A stretch of 64,000 nt of DNA from Ichthyophis bannanicus (Eukaryota > Chordata > Amphibia > Gymnophiona > Ichthyophiidae). Positions within the stretch are counted from its first letter, which is position 1. Each line of letters starts with the position of its first letter. Positions 18,960-30,613 of this stretch are shown piece after piece. Location of the stretch: contig CM066033.1 of the NCBI GenBank assembly GCA_033557465.1, forward strand, positions 11,347,080-11,411,079. The letters are read 5' to 3'. The notes under the pieces are model-generated. The model was given only the letters and a program-made list of their open reading frames with translations, was not told the origin of the DNA and made no database searches. Made by a program: the position numbers and the translations under genes.

Positions 18960-20180
18960 TTCCAGTCCCAATAACCCTCCCCAGTATCAGCCCCCTTTAC
19001 AACCTTCCCCTCCCAGTGTCAAGCCCCTTGCATTCCCAGCACTGCCACTGGTGTCTATTCCCTTCTAGTCCCCCTCCTCCATCGTCCAGCCACTTCTAGT
19101 CCAAATACCATCCCAGGTATCAGCGAACCTCCAGTCCCAGAGCCGCCTCCATGTCAGTTCCCTTCCAGTCACCTCTTCTCTGTCCATCCCCCTTCCAGTC
19201 CCATCCCCAAGTGTCAGCTCCCTTCCAGCTCCCCCACCCCCCGTGTCTGCTCCCCTCCAGCTCCCTGCAGTGTCTGCTCTCTTGTAGCCCCCCATGTCTG
19301 TTCCCTTTCAGCTCCCCCAGTGTCTGCTCCCTTCCAGCTCCACCAGTGTCTGCTCCCTTGTAGCCCCCCTTGTCTGCGCCCTTCCAGCTACCACGGGTCT
19401 ACTCCCTTGTTGCCCCTATGTCTGCTCCCTTTCAGCTCCCCCAGTATCTGCTCCCTTGTAGCCCCATTTACTCCCTTCCAGCTTCCCCCCTCCCGGGTCT
19501 GCTCCCTTCCAGCTCACCCCCCACCCCCGGGTCTGCACCCTTCCAGCTCCCTGCAGTATCTGCTCTCTTGTAGCCCCCCGTGTCTGCTCCCTTTCAGCTT
19601 CCCCAGTGTCTGCTCCCTTCCAGCTCTGCCAGCGTCTGCTCCCTTGTAGCCCCCATGTTTACTCCCTTCCAGCTTCCCCACCCCCTGGGTCTGCACCCTT
19701 CCAGCTCACCCCCTGTGTCTGCTCCCTTCCAGCTCCCTGCAGTGTCTGCTCTCTTGTAGCCCCCCGTGTCTGCTCCCTTTCAGCTTCCCCAGTGTCTGCT
19801 CCCTTCCAGCTCTGCCAGCGTCTGCTCCCTTGTAGCCCCCATGTTTACTCCCTTCCAGCTTCCCCACCCCCTGGGTCTGCACCCTTCCAGCTCACCCCCT
19901 GTGTCTACTCCCCTCCAGCTCACCCCCCACCCCCGGGTCTGCACCCTTCCAGCTCCCTGCAGTATTTGCTCTCTTGTAGCCCCCAGTGTCTGCTCCCTTT
20001 CAGCTTCCCCAGTGTCTGCTCCCTTCCAGCTCTGCCAGCGTCTGCTCCCTTGTAGCCCCCATGTTTACTCCCTTCCAGCTTCCCCACCCCCTGGGTCTGC
20101 ACCCTTCCAGCTCACCCCCTGTGTCTACTCCCTTCCAGCTCCCCCCTCCACCCCCCACCCCGAGTCTGCTCCCTTCTGGC
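18960..20180. repeat. Minisatellite with higher-order structure
   Basis: About 1.2 kb is built from a C/T-rich unit of roughly 20-30 bases (gtctgctcccttccagctc and variants, some with cttgtagcccc). Larger blocks recur: ctgcagtatctgctctcttg at 19551 returns in variant form at 19737 and 19957, spacings of 186 and 220 bases. The open frames across it on both strands follow from the repeat unit and are not proteins. Confidence 0.9.
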
Positions 20181-20897
20181 CCCTTTCCTCCTCTCCTCAA
20201 CTCATCCTTCAAAAAGCGAAAGCAGCTGTGGGAACATTTCTCTGTTACGGCCACTCTGCTCTCTTTTAAACTGCTGGATCCTGGAGCTTGCAGCAGTAAC
20301 AAGCATTTCCTGTTTCCTGCAATTGACTCCTGGTTTGTAGTGCTGGCCCTGGGGGGAGGGAAAGCTTTGGGTGCTGGGAGAGAGCTGTGATTGGAGTGAG
20401 AGAGCTGAGGAGTTAGGCTTTATGATGGAAAACCTCTGCACAAAAATATATGACTAAAATATGCAGAATTTAAAATACTGTGAGCAAAGTTTTCTCAATT
20501 TTTGTGTGGTGTAGCAGCAGCTTAAACACTGATCTTCCCTCTGCTGCCTGAGACACCCTGTCTATCTGCCATCTCTGCAGATCCACCTTAAGGAGGCGGG
20601 CTCCTACATTATGATGTCACGACAGCATACTGAGCATGCTCTATCCTGTTTCCTTAATTCCTTCCTCTAATGTCTACAAAGTTTGCAAAGAGAAGGACTT
20701 GTGTTAGAAGCAGGAACTTGGTGTTTCCCCAGGACAGGAAATCCCTGCAAGCCCCAGCCCCTGATCTGCAAATGGGAGAGAAGGGACTATGTGAGACCTT
20801 TAGGAATTAGTCCAGCGTCCTTCTGCCTTATTCATCCTTCCATTAACAGGGAATTCTTCTCAGCAGCCTAAGAATGCAGAAGGAAAACAGGAGGAAA
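20181..20897 (+). promoter_or_regulatory. Upstream region and probable 5' UTR of the KRAB gene
   Basis: This is the sequence before the first coding exon. A CRE-like TGATGTCACG lies near 20612 and the immediate context of the ATG is AGGAAAATGT. No TATA box or transcription start can be fixed. It may hold promoter and 5' UTR, but this is inferred from position. Confidence 0.35.
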
Positions 20898-20921
20898 ATG
20901 TCTGCCTTGGGTTCTGATAAG
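20898..20921 (+). CDS. KRAB-domain gene, coding exon 1 (start codon)
   Basis: Eight codons starting with ATG at 20898 (MSALGSDK) end at a consensus donor, AAG|GTAAGA, in phase 0. The next exon begins in phase 0 with the KRAB A-box. A short first coding exon spliced to a KRAB-A exon is the usual layout of KRAB zinc-finger genes. The upstream extent of the exon (5' UTR) is not determined. Confidence 0.75.
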
Positions 20922-22512
20922 GTAAGAATTGTTTATTCTCCTCTTCTGCACAGGGCATCAGCATTTCAAAGAAAACGTTTGCAAATGCTGCTCTTGCAAC
21001 TTTTCCTCCTTGACCTTGCTGCAGGAACGTTGTGTTAGAGCTGTGTTATAGCTCAGAGCAGTTTTCTAATGCAAGATTAATGCATATTTTTATTTTGCTC
21101 ACAAAATATACATTAACAATATGTAATGCTAAATAGCTCTGTGCAAAAGAAGACAGAGGGTGGAAGACATGTGCACATGGGTTTAAACTACTTGCAGCCA
21201 GCAGCAAAAAGGTCAGATGGCTCAAAGAGACTCATTCACCTGCCTGAAACTCCCCGATCCTAAAGATCCCAACAGCCCTCACCCTGATTCCTCTAAAAAA
21301 CATCACTGGTGGCCTGGTAACCTGGTGGCCCTGGTCCCCCACACCCTGAACTCTTAAAAAAAAAAGCCATAAACTAGTGACTCTAAGCTCCCCCACCCCT
21401 GAATCCCACAAAATAAATTGGTTGCCCAAGAGACCACTACACCCCCAACCCCTGGCACTCTGCAGTCCCTCCCCTCTAGTATCTCTGATCCTCCCATCCT
21501 GGTATCTTTTTCATAGGGAGGCAGGAGTGATGCCTACATGTTCCTGCCTCTGCACCACCATCCTGGAAAATGGCAGCACCGGACCCCATGAGGGGTATCC
21601 TGGGACATACCTTGTCTGGTTATTCTGCCAAATAAGGCAGAATCTATGCCCTGTGCTGCTCTTTCAGCTTTTTCTCCTCTTTCCCAGTTTGTCTTTTTCT
21701 GAAATGGAGGAATAGCCTACTAGTGCATGTAAGAGTGCTGCTGAATTTCCTAACCTGAAGACCGGCTACTCCAATCAATGTCTAGCAGGTTGCAGTTTCC
21801 TGCCAATAACACGTCCTCCTTAATGCCCACCTTTTGTGTGTCATCAGTCATATCTTTGTGCAGTTCCTTCATCTGATCTGCAGATCTGTAGATCACATGA
21901 ATGCACACAGGGGTACTATGGCTTCTTTCTGTCGCGTCCCACAGTGCTTCCTGTGCCCTCTGCATTTCATCCACTTTGATACTGTTTTTGACTTAAAGAG
22001 CTACTCTTCTCCTTTTGCTGCCATCTTTGTCTTGAGCATATTATTACCTGAGACGGCTGTATCCCATTCATGAGAGTCGCTAATCCACTTCTCTATAATA
22101 ATGCACTATCTTAGACTCTCTCTCTCAGACACACACGTACACGTACACAGACACAGACACACTTTTACACTCCGTCTCTTTGTCTGACTCTCAGACGCTT
22201 TCTTACTCCTCTCTCCAGGTCTGACCCCAGCACTTTCTACTTTCCTGTCCTCAGTCTCCAACCCACCAGCCTCCATCACCCCTTCAGCAGTTGTTGCCAC
22301 CCCCTTTCCAACCCACATAGGCTAGTACCATATCCTCTATCCAATTGCTCATAAAGACAGGAGATGAGATTTCCAGAGTTTCTCAGGGGACCAGGCAATC
22401 TAAACAAAATACTGGATATTTAGGAGAAAGGAGCTTGCTAATCTCACTGGCAAATTCTATTCCACACACCCCAGAATGAAAGTGCAGCTGAGTGTCCTAT
22501 TTGCTGTTCCAG
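20922..22512 (+). other. Intron 1 of the KRAB gene
   Basis: This 1.59-kb intron has GT-AG ends (GTAAGA…TTCCAG). Apart from a CA/TA-rich simple repeat near 22125-22160, I see nothing functional. Confidence 0.65.
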
Positions 22513-22639
22513 GCATCGGTCACATTCAGGGACGTCGCTGCTTACTTCTCAGAAGTGGAGTGGGGCATTCTGGGAGAATGGCAGCAGGAGCTGTACAAGA
22601 AGGTTATCCAGGAGATTCACGGCATTCTGATATCACAAG
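22513..22639 (+). CDS. KRAB-domain gene, exon 2: KRAB A-box
   Basis: The exon is 127 bases, the characteristic length of KRAB-A exons, flanked by TTCCAG and CAAG|GTAAAT. It enters in phase 0 and leaves in phase 1. The translation begins [17 protein letters not shown] and continues to a [10 protein letters not shown] block, which aligns with the KRAB-A pattern VTFxDVAxYFSxxEW…LYxxVMxE. KRAB-A recruits TRIM28/KAP1 to silence chromatin, mostly at transposable elements, when joined to a C2H2 zinc-finger array. The usual core residues (Asp-Val, Glu-Trp) are present. No stop is seen. Confidence 0.9.
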
Positions 22640-23240
22640 GTAAATCTGCTCATCTAGCGTCTGCAATGTAAGACTCATTGCGAGAAGTGCGCTGCCATTC
22701 TATCTAGACAGGAGAAATCCCAGGTATCAGGCCCCAGAGACCCCTGAAATGTAGAGCCTGGCTTGTGATTCCATCTCATATCCAGCAGGAGGTGCTGATG
22801 CTCTCTGGAAGCCAGTGACAGACTCCACTGCTGCGGGCTCTGCAAACGATGTAGCTCAGTGCTGTAAGATCAGTTGTAAACCATAAATTAGAGGATTCAT
22901 ACAAGACCATCTGGAGTCTGTCTCCCTTTCCTGTACAAAGACATGTGGCTCAGGAGAGCAGGAGGGAGGATTTACCTCTCAGACTCCTTTCTGAGAACCC
23001 CAGCTCCTACATAAGGCAGTAATCAGATACACAGAGAAGAACAGAAACGACTGCACCTGAAAACCTTCAAGCTTTAATCTTGCAATTGCCTCATCTCACC
23101 CAGGCTTTGTCAGAGAAATGCAACCAACCCAAAGATATATAACACACACACACCTTCATGCCCACACACTGAAACACTGCTTCATCAGAACAGTTCTACG
23201 AGTCCTATTTAAATGCAGTTTTCATATTTCTTATTTACAG
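22640..23240 (+). other. Intron 2 of the KRAB gene
   Basis: A 601-base intron ends in TTCTTATTTACAG. A CA-rich stretch lies near 23140-23170. Nothing else is recognised. Confidence 0.65.
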
Positions 23241-23354
23241 GTTATTCAATTGTTAATCCTGATGTCATATTCAAGATTAAAAAGGAAGATGAGAAATATT
23301 TCACTCAGCACTGTGAGTGGGAGGGAAAAGAAAACTTTAATGACTCAACGATGA
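23241..23354 (+). CDS. KRAB-domain gene, exon 3
   Basis: The 114-base exon is phase 1 to phase 1, between TTTACAG and ATGA|GTAAGT. The acidic peptide (starting GYSIVNPDVIFKIKKEDE) corresponds to the segment after the A-box in amphibian KRAB zinc-finger proteins as I know them. It has no recognised fold. Exact phase agreement with exons 2 and 4 is the main evidence that it is real. Confidence 0.82.
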   Translation, partial: VIQLLILMSYSRLKRKMRNISLSTVSGREKKTLMTQR

Positions 23355-23516
23355 GTAAGTAAATGTTTTGGATTTAAGGGCTTTGCATTTTGAGATCACA
23401 GGAGATGAGGTGATTATTATCAAACATTTGTAGACTTAAAATTAATTTACTAATTTAGGTTTGTCAGATCATCCCTTATGAATCCTTTTAGATATTTTGT
23501 TTTTTTTTCATCACAG

Positions 23517-23630
23517 GTCTTCCGATTGTAACATCGGTGTTCTCACTGAGCGTTAAACAAGAGGATGATCTCCCTGTCATGGATCATCCTGACTCAGAGA
23601 TGACTGAGCAGATCCAGCCTCCTGTAACAA
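23517..23630 (+). CDS. KRAB-domain gene, exon 4
   Basis: Also 114 bases and phase 1 to phase 1, preceded by a strong pyrimidine tract ending CACAG and followed by ACAA|GTAAGT. The peptide begins LPIVTSVFSLSVKQEDD and is acidic. The pattern of small phase-1 linker exons between KRAB-A and the zinc-finger exon suits this gene type. The next exon in phase is 24.4 kb away. Confidence 0.82.
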
Positions 23631-25061
23631 GTAAGTATAAAATTCCTCCTGGACGTCTTACTAAGGTCAGCATGTGCCATTTAGGGCTTCAGCGCTGGTG
23701 GGATAAGAGGCCTTTGTCCTTTCTCTACCTCCCTCTGTGTTTCCATTCTTTTGATGGAGTAGTCTACCTGTGGAGCCGTAGGGGGCAGCTGATGGATGTG
23801 TGAGACCTGTGGGCGGGATCAGGGTTGAAGCATGTGTGTGTGGTTAAAAGGGCTGCTGAGGTTGGGGGCGGTGGAGGGGCTTCTCCATTGTTGCAGGGGG
23901 GGGGGAACATGGTTGATGAGCATGATACCAGCTGATTTAGCCAAAGAGGCATAACCTAAGAACTTTAGTGGCCCAGGGAAGGTGAAGTTCAGTTTTTGCA
24001 GTTCTTGTAGGTTAAGACAAGCCAGAGTAGATAATGCAATTTACAGTAATGCATTTTAATACTAATGAACTGACTGAGATGATTATATATTCAATACATA
24101 TCAACAGTCCTTAAGGGTTTGCGTGCAGGTGTTCAAAGGGCCACTGATGCGCTGTGAAGCTTTTAGGCAGGGCTGAGTTGGCTCTGGCAGAGGTAAGGTG
24201 AGCAACGGGGTGCAAATGTTCAAAGGGGCACTGCACTGCTCTGCTCTGCTGCTATTGCCCTCCCCCAAATGGTGCTGCTGTAGGCCGACATCTGGTCCAG
24301 TTTGTGGCTGTGTCCAGCCTTGTTCGGAGAGCAGAGGTGGAAGAGAATATTTGAACAATAAGGGAAGGCTTCCTTTAGCACATTAGCAAGGAAATGCCTG
24401 TAAAATTATATATAGGTGATACAATGAGGGCATTCCCAGATGCCTTTAGCCAGTGCTGCAGAAAGGGGACTTCTTGCATATTTGGTGACTCGCTGGAAGA
24501 GCAAAGCATGTTGGGAAGACGTGGTTGTGGGGCTGGAAGGGCTGGTGGAGGTGAGACTGGCCTTGGATCCTAGGCAGTATTTACTGGGAATCTCCAGCTT
24601 GTGCTCTAATTATGCTGAGAATTCAAATCCCAACTGTCATGAACAACGAGGAGATGAATGTCAGCTGCATTAAAATAAGCTCTGATCCCCCAAATCCGAT
24701 ATCAAGGTAGCCAGGGGTGAGATGAAAACATTTAATAAAGTAGGGGCCAAACAGATCCCTGAGGGCCACCATATGACAGTAGGTAGATTGCAGAGACTAT
24801 TAGCATTTATTGACACCTAAAAAACATGTCTTGATGAATAGGAACAGAAGCAATTCAGAGCGACATCAGTAAAGCCAGTTTGTTCTAAGCATGTTAATCG
24901 AAGGGTTTGGTTGATTACAGCAAAAGCTGCCCTTAGGTCACGCTGCATTACCAGGATGTGTCTAAGGCTATCCTGGCAGCTAACTCTCTCATCCAGCTTA
25001 ACTGACGTTGCTCTTTCTGTTCTATGTCCACAGCCAAACGCAGATCAGTGCGTGGAGGATG

Positions 25062-25170
25062 GGGGAGTTATTTATTTTGGTATTTATCTATTTTAAGACT
25101 CTGGGTAGGTTGCAATTTAACATACATAATATTTACATAAATAAAATAACATCACAAGCATACACATAAA
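25062..25170 (-). repeat. Old LINE 3' tail fragment
   Basis: TTATTTATTTTGG followed by a run of A+T with TGCAATTTAACATAC resembles a decayed version of the minus-strand LINE tails. It is a weak match and only a short fragment. Confidence 0.35.
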
Positions 25171-25224
25171 AACTAGTGATCTGCTCAGCAGCAACTTTCT
25201 CAAAGTTCTGCGGCAAAAGGAATA

Positions 25225-25600
25225 TTTGGGATCGGCCTGGACTGGAGGGACGCTATGGAATTGCCAGATAACTAGAGACCAGACTCCTGGGTTCTATCCC
25301 CCTTCCAGCAGATGGCACTGAGAATTCCTGACTTTGGTGATGTCACAGTATAAGGAGACTGAGCTCCTCCCTCCAAGCCAGTATCCTCAGTCTCCAGCAG
25401 ATGGCACTGAGAATTCTAGACTTTGATGATGTCACAGTATGAGGAGGTTGAGCTCCTCCCATCAAGCCAGTATCCTCAGTCTTCCATCAGATGGCACTGA
25501 GAATTCCTGACTTTGGTGATGTCACAGTATCAGGAGGTTGAGCTCCTCCCTCCAAGCCAGTATCCTCAGTCTTCAGGAGATGGGGAAGAACTCAATTGGC
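25225..25600 (+). repeat. DIRS-like terminus with three 89-90-bp tandem units
   Basis: A block CTGGACTGGAGGGACGCTA at about 25236 marks a DIRS-type end. It is followed by three tandem units starting at 25305, 25394 and 25484, each with ccagcagatggcactgagaattc (last unit ccatcag), a tgatgtcacagtat core and gagctcctccc. The spacing is 89 and 90 bases. Similar terminal sequence recurs near 36430. Confidence 0.75.
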
Positions 25601-26403
25601 ATTCAATAAAAATAATTAAAAAAGGGGCAGTTTTCAGTTGACCAGAGAGCTGATCAGGCTTTGTGAGTAAAGTGGATGCTGTGGTGGAGTGTAAATTCAG
25701 CTTGTAGGGTACCAATGCTTCTTGGTTGCCTGCAGGTCCCTGAGGACGGCATACACCCAGTGGTTCTGGTCCCTATACCCTTCTAGAAGGCATCCCAACA
25801 ATACTGCAGCCTTCAGTGGTCTTTGCAGGTAAAAGGGCGTATGCTGCTTTAATTTCTTTTGTATGTTGGCTCTTCATCGTGCGTCAGGCTTCCCTTGCAG
25901 CTTCAGGACTCTGGGCCTCAGTGGTAAGTTTGGGATCCATTGCAGGTGGGGGATCAGTTGTGTTTACTGGCATTGTGAAGGCGCTGTCATAGGCAACTGT
26001 GAACTTGTGTGTTGGCTTAAGAGGCAGTTGGTTCCTGCGCTGTGGAAATGCCATTGGGGAAGGCCATTTGCGCAGCTGGTGACTGCAGGTGAGATCACCT
26101 GTCTGCGGCAGGATTTTGCAGGACATGTGAGGCCAAGGACTGCACAGTGGGCAGTAGTTTCCAGGGTCGCCCAGTTTAGCTGGGGAGGGGGGGGGGGTCC
26201 CCGGCAGCAGAAGAAACAGCCAATTCAGCAAATCTGAGTTTTTCTCAGGCTGAAGTTCTGGCAGGAATCACAGCCATTTTCTCTCTTGCTCAACTGGACA
26301 TTTTAGGCCCTTCAGGGAGGCAGGATTTGGCTCCTGTTCTTAGGGGGCGAGTGATGAGGCAGTCAGCAGGCTTACTGCATAAAGCAGTGCCTGGGGGAAT
26401 CTT
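25601..26403 (+). other. Probable DIRS 5' leader, non-coding
   Basis: This region lies between the DIRS-like terminal repeats and a dispersed repeat that interrupts the element; gag-like sequence follows at 29440. Internal frames are not conserved. The leader call is from position only. Confidence 0.4.
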
Positions 26404-26444
26404 AACATAGTAACATAGTAAATGACGGCAGATAAAGACCAGTT

Positions 26445-29392
26445 CAAAATAATTACATCCCTCTAAATATATTAAGAACTAGCCCGATTAGCTCTGCGAA
26501 ATCATCTACTGATTCAAGTTTGAATTTTTCTAATAGATTCACGAAATGATCTTAATAGAACTTGTGGTCTCAGACTTTAATTGGCAATGCTCTGGGTATT
26601 CCACCCCTGAGTAATATGCCCTTTTGCATCAACGACCATTATGGTTCTTGATTATTATGTAGATTTCTGCATTAATATAATTATCGAATCTTTTCTTAAT
26701 ATTTGTTCACATTCTCACATTTATAAAGATTGTGCTTATCTCAAAAATTCTTGCAGTATTCCACAACGCCACCGTTCAGGTACCGTCTTCGCGTTTCAGT
26801 TCTTCATCAGGGGGTTAATCTTAGCTCAGCACTATCTACAAAAAGATTGCATCAAGCTTATAGCATCTTATATGATGCTGTCTTTTCAAAAACTTCCACA
26901 GCTGTAATTATAAGAGCTATCATTCCTACCTTAACATACGCTTTCTCAATATTATGTTCTGTTCTGGCGTGCAGCTGTTAGCGTGTCTCCTGAAGCCTAC
27001 CGCTTTCACTAAAATGCCGCGCATGCGGACTATGAGCTCAACCAGGATTTAAATAATTGCGTTCCTTCTTGCTCTGACGTCAGATGACCCTGAGGTACTT
27101 TCCGTTGCTACCTTTCAAATGCAGGACTGTCATTGCAATCGACTGAGACCTGTAAGTCTTCAAATACACGCTCCCCATTCTACCGCACTGTTGAGACCAC
27201 CTGGGATGACCGACTGCAATCTATAAATCCATTTTTGTTCCTGAATCAGTAACGTCTGTGCTTTTGATTTACCTTGCCTCCCGACCGCCACTCAATCAAT
27301 GCCGAAACACCGCAACTCTTCAAATGCATGATGTTGTTGTAAACAGTGTGCTACCAGTGGGGCGTCTTGTACTGTACACTTCAATCTGCTCCAATGCTCA
27401 TTTATTCGAACTTTAAGTTGTCGTATGGTCTTACCTACGTATAATAAACCGCAAGGACATCTGATACCATATACTACATGATCAGAATCACACGAAGTTG
27501 ATTTTCTTAAAATGTATGTTCTTCCATGATATGTAAATTCCGTAGTATCTTCAGTTATTGGACAGATGTTACAATGTCCACATTTCTTATGACCCAATGC
27601 TTCTACTCACCTTTCCACCTGTTTCGACCGTAATCTTGCTGGACTAAGCTTCTCCTTTAAATTTTGCTGGCGTGTCCATACACATCGTACATTTTTATTT
27701 TGCAAACCAGGAAGAGTGCTCAACACATTTTGATGTCGTTTTATAATGCGTTTGATTCTACCACTAAGTGGGGAGAACCTGGTGATTAAATTTATGTTCT
27801 CTTCGTCAATCGTTGTGATGTTCCACCGTGGCTGTAACAGCAGCCCTATATTATTATGGGGTGCTCTCTTATAAGCTGTTTTGATTACATTATTTGGATA
27901 TCCTCTTTGACGAAAGTCGCCTATTACATTTTTGGCTTGCATTTTATAATCCTCTGAGTGGGAACAATTTCTCCGGTATCGTATAAACTGTGATAAGGGC
28001 AGACTATCACGCAATTGTTTAGGATGATTACTGCTGTAATGAAGGATTGTGTTTCTATCCGTTGTTTTTTTATGTACCAGAGTAACCCATCCTTGTCTAC
28101 CCTTCTGAACCACTACATCCAAAAAAACTACACTCCGCTCATGAAAGATATACGTGAATTGTATATTCGGGTCCACACCATTTAGCCATCCCATAAATTC
28201 CTGCAGTTCTAAAATTGAGCCATTCCATAATGCAAACACATCATCTATAAATCGCTTCCATAGTACTAGATGTTGCCTATATGGGGATCTTTCAAGCTAA
28301 TGACATTCATAAACTTTCATATATAGATTCGCCACTGATGGAGCGCACGTGGCCCCCATGGCCACTCCAGATACCTGTTGGTATATTTTACCTTCAAATT
28401 CAAAATGATTTTGGAAAATTGTAAGTTTAGCTAAATCAGATATGAATTCTATCAGCTCAGAGGATAAATCCCCTCTCTCTCGTAAAGATGATACTATAAC
28501 ATCGTACGCTGCCATCTGCGGGATACTGGAGTAGAGCGCAGAGACATCCATTGTAACCAGGATTACCCCCTCCCTGGAAGCCTATTCAGAATGTTCTGTT
28601 AGTATGTTTAAAAAATGAGATGTGTCTTTAACATACGACGGAATATTATTCATTAATGATCTCAAAAATGAATCTATATAGATTGAAAGGGGTTCTAAAA
28701 CCGTTCCTTTCGTGGAGACTATTGGCCTCTCTGGTGGATTCGTTATATCTTTATGCACTTTGGGTACAAGATACAATCTGGCCATAGTGGGTGAAGGTTT
28801 ATTGAGACATTTCCATACTTTCCTGGTAATCAGATTGGCTTCCAATGCTTGAGCCATGATGTTTTTAATCTGTCTCTGTAGATCTACCGTAGGGTCCTGT
28901 GACAATATTTTATAAAAGTCTACATGAGATAATTGCCGCTCTACTTCTTGTAAATATTGTGCCCTATTCATCACCACTATGGCTCCCCCCTTGTCTGCCC
29001 GCCGTATTACTATATCTGTCTGGGCTTGTAATTCCTTTAAAGCTTTCTGCTCCAATGGTGGAATTGCCCTAAATATTGATTTATACTCTTTTTCTATTCT
29101 TTGTACATCCATCAACACTAGTTCCTTAAATAAAAGTAGAGTTGGATGTAGTGGCCCCGGGGGTGACTAAGTTGATTTTATTGATAATGGGGTTTTCGTA
29201 AATCGGGAACCTAATGCTCATCTTTCCTTTCCGGTACTTTAGCTGCAAAAACATTTTTAAATGAAGTTTCCTCATTAAGCTCTCCATATCTACTAGGAAC
29301 TGAAAACTATCAAAATTGATTTCCGGAACAAATGACATGCCTTTGTTCAATAGGTTCAAATGATCCTTAGTTAATTGCATTTCCGAGTCCAT
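26445..29392 (-). mobile_element. Penelope-like element
   Basis: A minus-strand element of about 2.9 kb encodes a Penelope-type RT followed by a GIY-YIG endonuclease. From the order RT then GIY-YIG and the RT signature (MGATCAPSVANLYM, then RFIDDVF) it belongs with endonuclease-bearing Penelope/Neptune-like elements. Roughly 0.85 kb of non-coding sequence lies between the ORF end (27292) and the 3' limit. No long terminal duplication was recognised, so the copy may lack part of its terminal repeats. Confidence 0.85.
27292..29392 (-). pseudogene. Penelope-like RT with GIY-YIG domain, lightly broken
   Basis: Read from 29392 downward, the protein is interrupted by one frame change near 29120 and three in-frame stops, near 28582, 28297 (TAG) and 27607. 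It is otherwise continuous in one frame for about 1.8 kb. Recognisable parts are an N-terminal segment (29392-29126), an RT region with RRADKGGAIVVMN and RLYLVPKVHK (29118-28582), the palm block MGATCAPSVANLYM (about 28340), the catalytic FIDD read across a stop (about 28250), and the C-terminal GIY-YIG core (VVYGIRCPCGLLYVGKT, about 27440-27490). Before the GIY-YIG core are paired cysteines (CGHCNIC), as in related elements. The breaks rule out activity of this copy. Confidence 0.85.
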
Positions 29393-29439
29393 CCAGTCTG
29401 CCCAGTATTCAGTGTATTTTGATTTTATCCTGTTGCTGT

Positions 29440-30613
29440 AAAGGGATCCAAGAGTGACAAGGTTCCTCCTAAACTACGGGAAGAGACCTTGGTGGTTACT
29501 TCACCTTTTAAGCTCTGGAGGACACTCTAGCCAGAGTTTTGTATTATTTGGAGGAGGACAACATTTCAGGATACTCTGACTTTTGATGACCCAAAGGAGG
29601 GGCTCTCGGAGCTCGGTGAAGATGTCTTGACTCTGGGACCTGGAGCAAGGAGAGATCCCTCCGGGAGAGGATCCCAGTGTTGTGAGTTTTGCCAAGAGGA
29701 TCTCGTGGCATTAATTGTGCACTTTTTGGCAGTCCTGAACATTCCTCTGGAACCACAGACAGTGGAGCCTCCCTTAGAAGATCCCCTATTATGGGGCATC
29801 AGGGTGTTTGAGACTGCCTTTCCTGTCCATAGGATCCTTAAGCAGATGATTGATTTGGACTGGGAAGTTCATAAAGCAGGATTGCGCGGTGGTCGGACCA
29901 TGCAGCGCCTGTATCCCATTCCACTGAGTGAGAAGGATCTCTTGAAGATGCCCAACATGGATGTCATAGTCTCCGTAGTGACCAAGAAGATCACCATCCC
30001 TGTGGAAGGAGGTACGGCATTGAATGATGTGCAGGATAAGAAATTGGAGACCTTTAGTTAAAGCAGGCATTTGAGGTGAATGTGCTGGCCTTAAGCTCCG
30101 CAGACAGAAGCTTTTAATGTGGCCAGAGCATGTACAGTATGCATTGGTCAAAGGCATCGGGATCTGATGCTGAAACCTCGTAGCTTATGCCTGAGGAGGC
30201 TAGGCTGGAGGCTAGAGTGATGTATTTGACAAATACATTCTATGAACTTTGGGTTTCTACCAAGGGTATGACCTTAGTGGTGGCAGCTCGATGGCTTTTG
30301 TGGTGGTATAACTGATTGGTGGATGTGTCCTCTTAGACTCTTCAGTGTAAGCTCCCCTTTAAGGACAAGCTCGTGTTTGGGGATGCCTTGGAGATGTTGG
30401 TCAAAGAATTTGGGGAGTTCAGGCTGGCTACGTTTCCTGATGACAAGCCAAAAGCTAGTAAGCTGACCCCGGTGTTGAGGGATACGTCTTACGATTTACA
30501 TCATTTCTGAGCAGTGCACTTTGCCCCTTATTAAATGGTACATTATCCTTTTAGGGGTCAGACCTTTTGGGGTGGTAGAGGAACGGGTCAGGGGTTGTTT
30601 TCAGGAACTGGGG
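29440..30613 (+). pseudogene. DIRS Gag-like fragment
   Basis: One open stretch (29627-30061) carries GIRVFETAFPVHRILKQMIDLDWE, and near its end VTKKITIPVEGGTALNDVQD. A comparable IQAVRKSQAVFPV…KQMIQDE occurs in the second DIRS copy at 51840-51920. I identify these as the DIRS ORF1 (Gag-like) protein by mutual similarity, position after a DIRS-like terminus, and memory of the family. Frameshifts and stops on both sides make it a remnant. It is cut at 30613 by the Gypsy LTR. Confidence 0.6.

Larger units (their letters stand above)
26404..29412 (+). repeat. Dispersed repeat split by the Penelope insertion
   Basis: The motif taacatagtaacatagtaa…acggcagataaagacc at 26404-26442 appears to continue at about 29391-29410 (ccatccagtctgcccag). 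The Penelope-like element lies exactly between the two halves. The family of the interrupted repeat is not identified. Confidence 0.45.

Noticed and set aside
18960..20180. Resemblance to a CRISPR array because of regularly repeated words
   Set aside because: The units are directly abutting variants without unique spacers, and the genome is vertebrate.
18960..20270. Open frames across the minisatellite (Ser/Pro/Leu-rich proteins on both strands)
   Set aside because: The repeat unit lacks stops in several frames, so long frames arise by composition; no domain or start context supports a protein.
27000..27290. Second terminal copy of the Penelope hammerhead-like motif
   Set aside because: I looked for a repeated CTGATGA…GAAAC pair on the minus strand here and near 29400 and did not find one.
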